This document shows positions 43,705 through 51,840 of a stretch of DNA of 61,952 nt, in pieces. The notes beneath the pieces were generated by a model. It was not told the origin of the DNA and made no database searches. It worked only from the letters and a program-made list of their open reading frames with translations. The translations under genes were made by a program, and so were the position numbers. Source of the DNA: Rhodospirillales bacterium (GTDB taxonomy: Bacteria > Pseudomonadota > Alphaproteobacteria > Reyranellales > Reyranellaceae); NCBI GenBank assembly GCA_009377525.1, contig WHTW01000029.1:1-61952 (forward strand). The letters are read 5' to 3'. Every line of letters starts with the position of its first letter. Position 1 is the stretch's first letter.

Positions 43705-43947
43705 TCAGGGCAGGCGGCGCTCTTCGTCGCTCCCCCCTGCCTTGGCTGCGTCCCTCGAGTAGGCCCGAATGGCGCGCCAGGCATTGTTGGCGCCCGCGAC
43801 GAAACCCAGCACGAGTCCCGTCACCAATGACCAAGGCGCCCAACCCAACCAGCGGTCAAGCCAATAGCCGAGGAACCCCCCGACCAAAAGGCCCGCGATC
43901 ATATCCACCATCACTCGATACGCAACGCCTGTCTGGCGGTGCGACAT
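43705..43947 (-). CDS. atpI: AtpI-family protein of the ATP synthase operon
   Basis: AtpI helps assemble the c ring and is the first gene of the operon in alphaproteobacteria. Two membrane segments are visible (VMVDMIAGLLVGGFLGYWLD, PWSLVTGLVLGFVAGANNAW). The ATG at 43947 gives 80 residues. The family normally has about 30 more residues at the front, and the frame upstream does read RRRIDDIDARLKAARGKIEK, but it has no ATG, GTG or TTG. A GGTGAT lies nine bases before an ATC at 44028. The annotated start is conservative. Confidence 0.85.
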   Translation of the reverse strand: MSHRQTGVAYRVMVDMIAGLLVGGFLGYWLDRWLGWAPWSLVTGLVLGFVAGANNAWRAIRAYSRDAAKAGGSDEERRLP

Positions 43948-44065
43948 TCCGCTGCTTACCCCGTTGTTCGGCCGCGGTTTTTCGATTTTTCCGCGGGCCG
44001 CTTTCAGGCGCGCGTCGATGTCGTCGATGCGCCGGCGATCACCGTCGGGGTCCGGAAGAGAATGA

Positions 44066-46294
44066 CTACGCTTTCAGCACCGAGAACGCCGCATCGCCGT
44101 CGCGCGCCACCTGCGGCACGAGATCGACCTCCCATTCAAGGTACTGCCGCATCGCGGCCTCGACATTATCCTTGAAATCATAGGGCCGATACCACACGTC
44201 GGTCGGCGGATCGGCCATCCGCGTGTGGCCGGTCTCGATCGGCAGCTTGGCATCGCGCCACGCCTTCATGCCGCCTGCCAGAACCACGACCGGCAGGCCA
44301 GCCGCGGCGTCCGCCGCTTCGGCCGCCGCAAGGGCCGCGATCTCGCCGTCGGGCGAGACCAGCACGATACGCTTCCCCCCTTTCTGCCTGGCCAGCATTT
44401 CGGGAATGGTCTTGGCGAGGCCCGCGCGCACGGCGAACCAGGCGCCCGGCACGTGGCCGTCGCGATAGCGCAGGCTGGTGTCGAGGTCGATCACCAGCGC
44501 GTGCTCCAGCGATTTGTCGAGCTCGGCCGGTGCCACCGTCGCGGGCGTCGGCAAGGCGAAGCCCGCAGGAAAGCGCGGCTCGGCCTCGGTGGTGAGCTCG
44601 CTCGCCGAAGGCTTGTGGTCGAGCAGGTAGACTTCGTTCCAGTTCATCTGCATCAGCCAGTGCGCCGTCATGGTGGCGCGCACGCCGTCATTGTCGTGCA
44701 GCACGATGGTGGCGTGGCGCGCGCCGACATATTGATCGGTCGCCTGCACGAGCTGGCCGCCCGCGGCATGGCGGAAGCCCTTTAGATGGCCCTGCGCATA
44801 CTCGGCGGGGTCGCGCACGTCGAGGCGATGGAGCGGACCGCCCCCCTTCTTCAATAAATCTGCTTCGAGCTTGGCGAGACCGGCCTTGTCGATCTTCTTG
44901 ATGTTCATCTTCTTCGCGATGTTCGCCGCGGCGGCCTGCGCGAACTTGGCCGCCTCCGGTCCCTGCGGCCCAAAGCTCTTGGTTTCGCCGCGCGCCACCT
45001 TCAGGCCGGCGAGATGCCAGCCCATGGTGCCGTTCTTGAGCGCGATCACCTTGTTGGGCAGCCCGGCATTGACCAGCGACTGCGCGCCGATGATCGAGCG
45101 CGTGCGGCCGGCGCAGTTCACCACCACCAGAGTCTCGGGATTGGGCGCGAAGTCCTTGACGCGATAGACCAGCTCGGCGCCGGGGCAGTCGACGCCGCCC
45201 GGGATCGACATGTTGTTGAACTCCGGCATCGGCCGGGAATCGAGGATCACCAGGTCGGTCTTGGCGTCTAGAAGTTTCTGCAGGTCGGCGGCGTCGATGC
45301 GCGGCGTATCGTTCTCATGTTCCACCACCTCGCCGAACGCCTTGGAAGGGACATTGACGCCGGTGAAGACCTCGTAGCCCGCCTCGCGCCAGGCTTTTAA
45401 CCCGCCCTTCATGACGGCGATGTTGGTGTAGCCGAGCTGGGAGAGCTTGGCGGCCGCCCGGTTGGCGCGGCCGGCCCATTGCGGGTCCTCGGCCTCATCG
45501 CCGCTGTCCATCAGCACGATGCGGGTGTGCGGATCGGGCAGCAGGGCAAGCGTGCGCGGCTCCAGCCGCGACAGCGGCAGGGGCGTCGCGAACAGGGGAT
45601 GGCCCTGGATCGAGAACTCGCCTTCCTCGCGCACGTCGAAGAAGCCGAAGATCTCGCCCGACTTCAGCATTGCCTTGACCTGCGTCACCTCGAGCAGCGG
45701 CGTCAGGATCTTGGCCTTGGCCATGAAGCGCTTGGCGTTGCCCGTCGCCATGTCGACCGACACGCGGTCAGGCAGGTGCTCCAGGCTGAGCCCGTAGAAA
45801 TGCAGGTGCAGCGCGTCGCCCGAGCCCGCCCCAAGATCGACGGGCGTCTCGATGTGATGGAAGTCCTCGGGCAGATAGCAGATGACGTCGCCACGGCGCA
45901 GCGTCTTCTCCTTGGCCGGCGCCTCGCGCAGTGCCACGAAATCCTCGCGCGCGCCATTGTCCAGCCGGTCGTAGACGACGTTGCGCTCGGCGCCGTGCAC
46001 GCCCGCGATGATTGCCCAGGTCGTGTGATTGTGCGGCGGCACCTTCTTGCCGGCGCCGCCGGCCGAGGCATAGAGCGCGAAGCGATGGTCGGGATCCTCG
46101 GCCAGGCGATAGATGCCGCCGTCGGCGCCCAACGGGAATTCCTGCTGCGGGAAGAGTTCGGCGCGGCTCGCCAGCGAGGCTAGCAGGCCGCCGATCTTCT
46201 CCAGGTTGGCGCGGGTCACCCCTGCCTTTTCGATGGCGCGGCTTTCGTCGACCAGGCGCCGCACGGCCGCGGCGCGCTCCTGATGCAGGGTCAT
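44066..46294 (-). CDS. Thiol-dioxygenase-like cupin fused to four rhodanese domains
   Basis: 742 residues. The N-terminal cupin (about 40-190) has the cysteine-dioxygenase-like motif PPHNHTTWA (His88, His90), a later HH at 146-147 and LHLHFYG at 162-168. Four rhodanese-like domains follow (about 200-310, 335-435, 475-560, 590-685). Only the second has a catalytic Cys (Cys394 in VNCAGRTRS). The equivalent loops of the others read LMDSGDE, LHDNDGV and VSPDGEI. The protein would link thiol oxidation to sulfane sulfur handling. GGAGG before the ATG at 46294 fixes the start. Confidence 0.85.
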   Translation of the reverse strand: MTLHQERAAAVRRLVDESRAIEKAGVTRANLEKIGGLLASLASRAELFPQQEFPLGADGGIYRLAEDPDHRFALYASAGGAGKKVPPHNHTTWAIIAGVHGAERNVVYDRLDNGAREDFVALREAPAKEKTLRRGDVICYLPEDFHHIETPVDLGAGSGDALHLHFYGLSLEHLPDRVSVDMATGNAKRFMAKAKILTPLLEVTQVKAMLKSGEIFGFFDVREEGEFSIQGHPLFATPLPLSRLEPRTLALLPDPHTRIVLMDSGDEAEDPQWAGRANRAAAKLSQLGYTNIAVMKGGLKAWREAGYEVFTGVNVPSKAFGEVVEHENDTPRIDAADLQKLLDAKTDLVILDSRPMPEFNNMSIPGGVDCPGAELVYRVKDFAPNPETLVVVNCAGRTRSIIGAQSLVNAGLPNKVIALKNGTMGWHLAGLKVARGETKSFGPQGPEAAKFAQAAAANIAKKMNIKKIDKAGLAKLEADLLKKGGGPLHRLDVRDPAEYAQGHLKGFRHAAGGQLVQATDQYVGARHATIVLHDNDGVRATMTAHWLMQMNWNEVYLLDHKPSASELTTEAEPRFPAGFALPTPATVAPAELDKSLEHALVIDLDTSLRYRDGHVPGAWFAVRAGLAKTIPEMLARQKGGKRIVLVSPDGEIAALAAAEAADAAAGLPVVVLAGGMKAWRDAKLPIETGHTRMADPPTDVWYRPYDFKDNVEAAMRQYLEWEVDLVPQVARDGDAAFSVLKA

Positions 46295-46370
46295 TTGGTC
46301 CTCCGGTTTGGAAGTCAGTATAGCCATCCGACGCTTGTCGCCCCATGGCAAGTGACACTACGGTATCGCC

Positions 46371-48293
46371 ATGAAATACGTCGTCTCGATCGTCCTGCTC
46401 GGGGCAGCGACGATGCTGGCGGCAGGGGCCCTGGCGCAGACCCAGACCAAGCCGAAACCTCCCCCGAAACCTGCGGCCGCCAAGCCGGCTGCCGCCACCA
46501 AACCGGCTGCCGCCACCAAGCGGGCTGCCGCCGCCAAGCCGGCTGCCGCCACCAAGCGGGCCGCCGTCAGCGCCCGGCCGCGGGGCGCGCATCCCACTAT
46601 CATCCCGCGTCGTCGTCCGGTGTTCGTGCCGCCGCCGCCGGTCATCGAGCTCGACGAGATGGCCGTGGTCGCCGATCTGCCGACAGTGCTCGACGCCGAC
46701 GAGCGCGACCGCTATCGCCGCATCTTCCAGGCTCAAGCGTCAGGCCAGTTCGCCCAGGCCGATGCCGACATCGCCCAGCTCAAGGACAAGACCCTGATGG
46801 GCTATGTCGGCGCCCAGCGCCTGCTGGGCAGGGGCTACCCGGCGAAGTTCCCCGAGCTCGCCCAGTGGCTGCAGGACTACAACGACCATCCCGACGCGCC
46901 CGCGATCTACAAGCTCGCCGTGGCGCGCCGCACGCCCGGCTCAGGCGAGATCACGCCGGCGAGCTTCGTCGGCACGACCCACGGCTCGCCGACCTTCGCC
47001 GCCGCCCGGACGGTCAGGGGCGCCGATGCCGCGCAAGCCGCCGACCTGCGCGCCAGGCTGCAGCACATGGCCGATGACGGCGGCTTCAACGCCGCCTTCG
47101 CCCTGCTCGACCGCAAGTCGACGGTCGACGTACTCGGCCCGCAGGAAGTCGAGATGTGGCGCGGCCGCATGCGTACGCGGGCGCTCGAGGCCGATTCGCA
47201 GCGCGGCGTGCAGGTGCCGATCGAGGTCTCGATGCCGCCCGACGCCAACTGGACGGCCGGGCTCGTGGCCTTCAAGGGCGGCAACTATGCGGAAGCCGCC
47301 CGCCGCTTCGAGGCGGTGGCCGATGCCGCCCCCGACCAGGCCTCGTCCTGGACGCTGTCGCAAGGTTCGTTCTGGGCGGCGCGCGCCAACCTGCTGGCGG
47401 GCAACCCGCAGAAGTTCGCGCCCTATCTCAAGCGCGCGGCGCTCTACGGCCGCACCTTCCACGGCCTGATCGCACAGAAGGCACTGGGCATGCGCATCGA
47501 GCCGGACTGGAACGTGCCGGCGCTCGACCGCCGCCGCGCCGACATCATGAAGAACGACCGCGCCGGCCGCCGGGCGCTCGCCCTGATCCAGCTCGGCGCC
47601 CAGACAGCGGCCGAGCGCGAGCTGTTCGCCGCCTCGATCGACGCCGACCCGCAATATATCGAGACGGTCATGGCGGTGGCGCAGAAGGCGTCGCTGCCCG
47701 GCCTGTCGGTGCGCGTCGGCAACGTCAACTGGGACCAGCGCCACGCCATCAAGGGCTATGACGGCGCCATGTATCCGATGCCGCCGTGGCAGCCGACCGG
47801 CGGCTGGTCGCTCGACCGCGCCCTGGTGTGGGGCTTCATGCGCCAGGAATCGGCGTTCAATCCGAAGGCGCGCTCGACGGTGGGCGCGATGGGCCTGATG
47901 CAGCTCATGCCCGGCACGGCGCGTCTGGTGTCGAATCGCTATGCACCCGAGACGGCGGGCGGCAATCCCTACGATCCCCCGACCAGCGTCGCGCTGGGGC
48001 AGGCCTATATCGTCTCGCTGCTGGGCGAGGTCGACAACAACCTGGTGCGCACCGCGGCGGGCTACAACGGTGGGCCGGGCAACGTCATCCGCTGGGACAA
48101 TTCGCTGAACGCCAGCCAGGACCCGCTGCTCTACATCGCCTCGATCCCGCTGCACGAGACGCGGGACTTCGTGCAGCGAGTGCTCGCCAACTACTGGGTC
48201 TACCAGATCAGGCTCGGCCAGCCGACGCCGTCGCTCGACCAGATCGCGGCGCACGAATGGCCGCGCTACTCGGCGCAGGATACTGGGCGCTGA
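46371..48293 (+). CDS. Lytic transglycosylase (SLT domain)
   Basis: 640 residues. A signal peptide (MKYVVSIVLLGAATMLAAGA) is followed by Ala/Lys repeats, then helical superhelix repeats and a C-terminal catalytic domain with WGFMRQESAFNPKARSTVGA (catalytic Glu in RQES), GLMQLMPGTA and AAGYNGGPGN. It cleaves peptidoglycan between MurNAc and GlcNAc in the periplasm. It is divergent from the dioxygenase-rhodanese gene; the 76 bases between hold both promoters. Confidence 0.95.
   Translation: MKYVVSIVLLGAATMLAAGALAQTQTKPKPPPKPAAAKPAAATKPAAATKRAAAAKPAAATKRAAVSARPRGAHPTIIPRRRPVFVPPPPVIELDEMAVVADLPTVLDADERDRYRRIFQAQASGQFAQADADIAQLKDKTLMGYVGAQRLLGRGYPAKFPELAQWLQDYNDHPDAPAIYKLAVARRTPGSGEITPASFVGTTHGSPTFAAARTVRGADAAQAADLRARLQHMADDGGFNAAFALLDRKSTVDVLGPQEVEMWRGRMRTRALEADSQRGVQVPIEVSMPPDANWTAGLVAFKGGNYAEAARRFEAVADAAPDQASSWTLSQGSFWAARANLLAGNPQKFAPYLKRAALYGRTFHGLIAQKALGMRIEPDWNVPALDRRRADIMKNDRAGRRALALIQLGAQTAAERELFAASIDADPQYIETVMAVAQKASLPGLSVRVGNVNWDQRHAIKGYDGAMYPMPPWQPTGGWSLDRALVWGFMRQESAFNPKARSTVGAMGLMQLMPGTARLVSNRYAPETAGGNPYDPPTSVALGQAYIVSLLGEVDNNLVRTAAGYNGGPGNVIRWDNSLNASQDPLLYIASIPLHETRDFVQRVLANYWVYQIRLGQPTPSLDQIAAHEWPRYSAQDTGR
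46480..46565 (+). repeat. Tandem coding repeat in the linker of the lytic transglycosylase
   Basis: Several 18-24-base units of GGCTGCCGCCACCAAG-type sequence encode KPAAATKPAAATKRAAAAK. This is a short low-complexity linker next to the signal peptide and likely varies in copy number between strains by slippage. Confidence 0.75.
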
Positions 48294-48309
48294 TTGCCGA
48301 GGAGAGAGC

Positions 48310-48921
48310 ATGAGTATCGACCGTCTGCGCCGCTTCATTGGAGACATGACCTCCCTGGTGGGCGGCGCGTGGCAGGACAAGGACGAGGCGGCGATCGTCG
48401 AGGTCGGCCAGAGGCTCCTGGGCGAACTGGTGTCGCACGACGACTGGCTGCCCGACTCGATGGCCAAGGTGCCGCCGCACGGCTACGCCCAGAACCTCTT
48501 ATGGTGCGATCCGTTCGAGCGCTTCTGCGTCGTGAGCTTCGTGTGGGCGCCCGGCGCGGTGACGCCGGTGCACGATCATCAGATGTGGGGCATGGTCGGC
48601 ATGCTGCGCGGCTCGGAGACGTCGCTGCATTTCGCGCCCGATCCCGGGACCGGCGCGCTCAAGGCCGGGCTTCTGAACGAGTTGAAGCCGGGAGATGTCG
48701 AGGTCCTGTTGCCGGCCGAGGGCGACATCCACCAGGTGACCAACGCGTTGACCGACCAGGGCTCGATCAGCATCCACGTCTATGGCGGCAACATCGGCGC
48801 CGTGCGCCGGCACACGTTCGATGTGAAGACCGGGGAGCCCAAGCTGTTCGTGTCGGGCTACACCAACAAGGAACAGCCGAACCTCTGGGACCGTTCGGCC
48901 GAGGTTCGGGCCGCCTCCTAG
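48310..48921 (+). CDS. Cysteine dioxygenase-family protein
   Basis: 203 residues. Iron ligands are His88 and His90 in PVHDHQMWG and His141 in GDIHQVTN. The SxHxY triad of the family is at 154-158 (SIHVY). Likely reaction: O2-dependent oxidation of cysteine or 3-mercaptopropionate to the sulfinic acid. It lies 16 bases after the transglycosylase on the same strand. It is a second thiol-dioxygenase homologue near the cupin-rhodanese fusion, so sulfur metabolism clusters here. Confidence 0.9.
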   Translation: MSIDRLRRFIGDMTSLVGGAWQDKDEAAIVEVGQRLLGELVSHDDWLPDSMAKVPPHGYAQNLLWCDPFERFCVVSFVWAPGAVTPVHDHQMWGMVGMLRGSETSLHFAPDPGTGALKAGLLNELKPGDVEVLLPAEGDIHQVTNALTDQGSISIHVYGGNIGAVRRHTFDVKTGEPKLFVSGYTNKEQPNLWDRSAEVRAAS

Positions 48922-48935
48922 CATTGACCCTTCGG

Positions 48936-48966
48936 CCAATGTGACCATATCATATGGTCACATTGG
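48936..48966. promoter_or_regulatory. 31-base perfect palindrome, operator of the PIN toxin-antitoxin pair
   Basis: CCAATGTGACCATAT, one central C, then ATATGGTCACATTGG: two perfect 15-base arms. It ends nine bases before the antitoxin ATG, overlapping the GGAG ribosome-binding site. It is almost certainly the autorepression site of the downstream antitoxin. Confidence 0.85.
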
Positions 48967-48975
48967 AGTTTCGCC

Positions 48976-49338
48976 ATGGAGAGGAAGATCAACGCCGCCG
49001 CCTTCAAGGCGCGGTGCCTCGCCCTGATCGACGAGGTCGCTGAAAGCGGCCAGCCCATCACTGTCACCAAGCGCGGCAAGGCGAAGGTGCAGATCGTTGC
49101 CGTGCGCGAAAAACCTAAGACTCTGTGGGGTGCGACCAAGGGCACTTTCAAGATCCTGGGCGATATCGTCGGGCCGATTGACGACGACTACGACGAGGAT
49201 CGCGAATGGCGGAACTACATCAAGGGATTCGATGACCCTCCTGCTCGATACGCACACGATCATATGGATGACCGAGCAGGTGCCAAAGCTCGGAAGGGGC
49301 GCAAGGCGCCGGTGCGACGCCGCGCTCGCAGCCGGTGA
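48976..49338 (+). CDS. Phd/YefM-type antitoxin with an unusual C-terminal extension
   Basis: 120 residues as the frame stands. Residues 1-75 are a standard Phd-fold antitoxin (INAAAFKARCLALIDEVAES, GQPITVTKRGKAKVQIVAV, GDIVGPIDDDYDED). Such proteins usually end at 75-85 residues at the toxin start. Here the frame continues 107 bases into the toxin gene and ends in an Arg/Lys-rich tail (AKARKGRKAPVRRRARSR). This may be a real overlap or a frame change that removed the original stop. Confidence 0.8.
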   Translation: MERKINAAAFKARCLALIDEVAESGQPITVTKRGKAKVQIVAVREKPKTLWGATKGTFKILGDIVGPIDDDYDEDREWRNYIKGFDDPPARYAHDHMDDRAGAKARKGRKAPVRRRARSR

Positions 49339-49636
49339 GCTCGCTGTACCAACGATCGTTTTTTATGAAGTCGGCCGAGCCCTGCAACGAGCACGTGTTG
49401 CAGCGTCGTCAAATGTCCGTGATTGGCGGGCGCGCATAGTGGCGCTGGGCGTACGAGAAGTTCCGGTATCGGCCGAGATCGCCATGCGAGCCGCGGATCT
49501 TCAGAACCTGCCAGGAGATCCGCTGGATCGAATCATCGTTGCAACTGCGCTGGTCGAGCAGGCGGTGCTGTTGACAGCCGATATGCGGATTCTGGAATGG
49601 CCAGGTCAGGTGCGGCGCCTGGACGCGCGGCGCTGA
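49232..49636 (+). CDS. PIN-domain toxin (VapC-like)
   Basis: 134 residues. The PIN acidic residues are in MTLLLDTHTIIWM, PTIVFYEVGRAL, DPLDRIIVATAL and LLTADMRIL. The ATG at 49232 forms part of an ATGA, as expected for a coupled toxin, but the antitoxin frame does not stop there. It is a predicted ribonuclease neutralised by the upstream antitoxin. Confidence 0.88.
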   Translation: MTLLLDTHTIIWMTEQVPKLGRGARRRCDAALAAGELAVPTIVFYEVGRALQRARVAASSNVRDWRARIVALGVREVPVSAEIAMRAADLQNLPGDPLDRIIVATALVEQAVLLTADMRILEWPGQVRRLDARR

Positions 49637-49640
49637 CCGC

Positions 49641-50114
49641 TCAATGCTTGTGCGGATGCGGATGGGTCGGGTCGACCCAGTAGACCTCTTCCGGCTTCTC
49701 GACCGGCTCGACGTCGATGTTGATCGCCACCGCCTCGTTGTCGGAGCGCACCAGCACGCATTCCAGCGGCTCGGTGTCGGAGGCGTTGATCTCCTGGTGC
49801 GGCACGTAGGGTGGCACGTAGATGAAGTCGCCGGGACCGGCCTCGGCGGTGAACTGGAGCTGATCGCCCCAGCGCATGCGAGCGCGGCCCTTCACGACAT
49901 AGATCACGCTCTCGAGATGCCCGTGATGATGCGCGCCGGTCTTGGCGTGGGCGTGAATGGTGACCGTGCCGGCCCACAGCTTCTGGGCGCCGACGCGCGC
50001 GAAATTGATGGCCGCGGCGCGGTTCATGCCCGGCGTCTGGGCGGTGTTGGTGTCGAGCGATCCGGCGGGAATGACCCGCACGCCGTCGTGTTTCCAGTCG
50101 GTCATGGCTCCCAT
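49641..50114 (-). CDS. Cupin-domain protein
   Basis: 157 residues. The single cupin barrel has GAHHHGHLESVIYVVKGRAR (motif 1 with His cluster) and GDFIYVPPYVPHQEIN (motif 2 with His). It ends in a His-rich tail (THPHPHKH) that could bind metal. It may be an enzyme or a sensor; the substrate is unknown. An in-frame ATG at 50105 is an alternative start. Confidence 0.87.
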   Translation of the reverse strand: MGAMTDWKHDGVRVIPAGSLDTNTAQTPGMNRAAAINFARVGAQKLWAGTVTIHAHAKTGAHHHGHLESVIYVVKGRARMRWGDQLQFTAEAGPGDFIYVPPYVPHQEINASDTEPLECVLVRSDNEAVAINIDVEPVEKPEEVYWVDPTHPHPHKH

Positions 50115-50163
50115 CTAGGCCCGAGGCCTCGCTCCGGCAAGATGCCAGTTGTAGGATGGGACC

Positions 50164-50712
50164 ATGAACAGGATCGACGAATCCAAGCCCTTCAGGCCGG
50201 TGAACATCGCCGTGCTGACGGTCTCCGACACCCGGACTCTTGAAACCGACAAGTCGGGCGTCACCCTGGTCGAGCGCATCGCTCGCGACGGCCACGTGCT
50301 GGCCGACCGCGCCATCGTCACCGACGACGTCGAGAAGATCCGCGCCCAGGTGAAGAAGTGGATCGACGATCCCAAGGTCGAAGCCGTGATCACCACCGGC
50401 GGCACCGGCGTCACCGGCCGCGACGTCACGCCCGAGGCGCTGGAGGGCCTGTTCGAGAAGCGCATCGAAGGCTTTGGCGAGGTCTTCCGCTGGATCAGTT
50501 TCCAGAAGATCGGCACCTCGACCATGCAGTCGCGCGCCATCGCCGGCGTGGCCAACGCCACCTACATCTTCGCCCTGCCGGGCTCGACCGGCGCCTGCAG
50601 GGACGGCTGGGACGACATCCTGCGCCAGCAGCTCGACATCCGCTTCCGCCCCTGCAATTTCGCCGAGCTGATGCCGCGGCTCAACGAAGGCAAGATGCCG
50701 CGCAGTGGCTGA
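50164..50712 (+). CDS. moaB: Molybdenum cofactor biosynthesis protein B (MoaB/MogA fold)
   Basis: 182 residues. Molybdopterin-binding fold with IAVLTVSDTRTLETDKSG, VITTGGTGVTGRDVTPEAL, FQKIGTSTMQSRAIAG and ALPGSTGACRDGWDDI. It adenylates or binds molybdopterin in cofactor assembly. No other moa or moe gene is near, so it is a lone locus. It is divergent from the cupin gene. Confidence 0.94.
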   Translation: MNRIDESKPFRPVNIAVLTVSDTRTLETDKSGVTLVERIARDGHVLADRAIVTDDVEKIRAQVKKWIDDPKVEAVITTGGTGVTGRDVTPEALEGLFEKRIEGFGEVFRWISFQKIGTSTMQSRAIAGVANATYIFALPGSTGACRDGWDDILRQQLDIRFRPCNFAELMPRLNEGKMPRSG

Positions 50713-50780
50713 TCAGCGGAGCGCGGACCTTCAGGTCCGCACCATGAATCATGAGCGGACCTGGAGGTCCGCGCTCCGGC
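50713..50780. repeat. Palindromic repeat between moaB and the kinase-like gene
   Basis: GGAGCGCGGACCTTCAGGTC and GACCTGGAGGTCCGCGCTCC flank CATGAATCATGAGCG. The CATGAATCATGAGCG centre is shared with 25748-25762, and GGAGCGCGGACCTCCAGGTC recurs at the right edge of the window. It fills the whole gap between the two genes. Confidence 0.8.
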
Positions 50781-51806
50781 ATGAATGATGTCCTGCTCGT
50801 CGCGCTGCGCGAACGGCCGGCGTTCGCTCATCTCACTGCTGCCGACCTGAATCCGTTGCCCGCGACGGGCACGGCGCACGGCCATGTGCGTTTGCCGAAC
50901 GGCCTTTTAGCGCGCGTCGCCTATGCGCATGAAGGCGACCCCTCCGCGGCCGCGCGCCTCGCGACACAGGCCGAAGCCTTCCGCCATCTCGCGCCAGCCG
51001 GCCGCACGCCCCGCCTGCACGATGTCATCGAGCCGCGGCCCGGCCTGCCCGGCGGTGCGCTGATCGTCGACCGCATCGAAGGCCGCGCGCCGCGTCTGCC
51101 CGACGAGCTCGACGCGATGGCCGACACGCTCGCGCGCATCCATGCCTTGCCGCTGCCCGCCGACGACTCGCCGATCCCGCGCCAGAAGAATCCCTTCCTC
51201 GAGACGCTGGCCGCGATCGAGCAGAACGCCATGCGCTTCCTCGACAAGGCCGTGCCCGATTCGGGCGCGCGCGCCGAGATCGCCGAGGAGCTGCGCCTGA
51301 TGCGCGGCATGGCGCTCGCTTTCGCGCAGCGCGCCCCGCCGCTCACCGTGGCGATGGCCGACACGCATCCGGGGAATTTCATCGTCGACCGGGACGGCAT
51401 CGCCTGGTTCGTCGATCTCGAGAAGGTCCATGTCGGCCCGCCTGCAATCGACCTCGCGCATGCAACGCTTGCAACCTCGACGCTGTGGCATCCCGATGTA
51501 GGCAAAGTGCTGTCATCCGCCGAAGTTCAGCGCTTTTACACGCTATATCTTGAGAAGGTCGGACGCCGGCGGACCGCAGCCCTCGAACCATGGCTGCTGC
51601 CGATGCGCCGGCTGACCTGGCTTCGAACCACGCTTTTCATGGCTCGATGGCGTGTCCAGACACGCGGCCCGCGCGATGCGTCGGACCCCACACAATGGAG
51701 CGACGCCGGCCTGGAGCCGGCGATGAAGGCGCACATCGACGCGCGCATCGATCAGTGCTTCCGGCGCGACACGATTCAATCGATCCGAGCCGAATGGATG
51801 GCTTGA
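50781..51806 (+). CDS. Aminoglycoside-phosphotransferase-fold kinase-like protein
   Basis: 341 residues. The kinase-like C-lobe has LTVAMADTHPGNFIVDRDG and WFVDLEKVHVGPPAIDLAHA. The usual HGD-x-x-x-x-N motif reads MADTHPGN, so the His is replaced while Asp and Asn remain; the metal-binding Asp is in FVDLEK. The N-lobe is short (GHVRLPNGLLARVAYAHEGD). Substrate unknown; it may be a choline/aminoglycoside-type kinase or a non-canonical one. The ATG at 50781 follows the palindrome directly. Confidence 0.75.
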   Translation: MNDVLLVALRERPAFAHLTAADLNPLPATGTAHGHVRLPNGLLARVAYAHEGDPSAAARLATQAEAFRHLAPAGRTPRLHDVIEPRPGLPGGALIVDRIEGRAPRLPDELDAMADTLARIHALPLPADDSPIPRQKNPFLETLAAIEQNAMRFLDKAVPDSGARAEIAEELRLMRGMALAFAQRAPPLTVAMADTHPGNFIVDRDGIAWFVDLEKVHVGPPAIDLAHATLATSTLWHPDVGKVLSSAEVQRFYTLYLEKVGRRRTAALEPWLLPMRRLTWLRTTLFMARWRVQTRGPRDASDPTQWSDAGLEPAMKAHIDARIDQCFRRDTIQSIRAEWMA

Positions 51807-51840
51807 CTCGTTCTCTGTTTGTTCTCAGAGTCGATCCACG

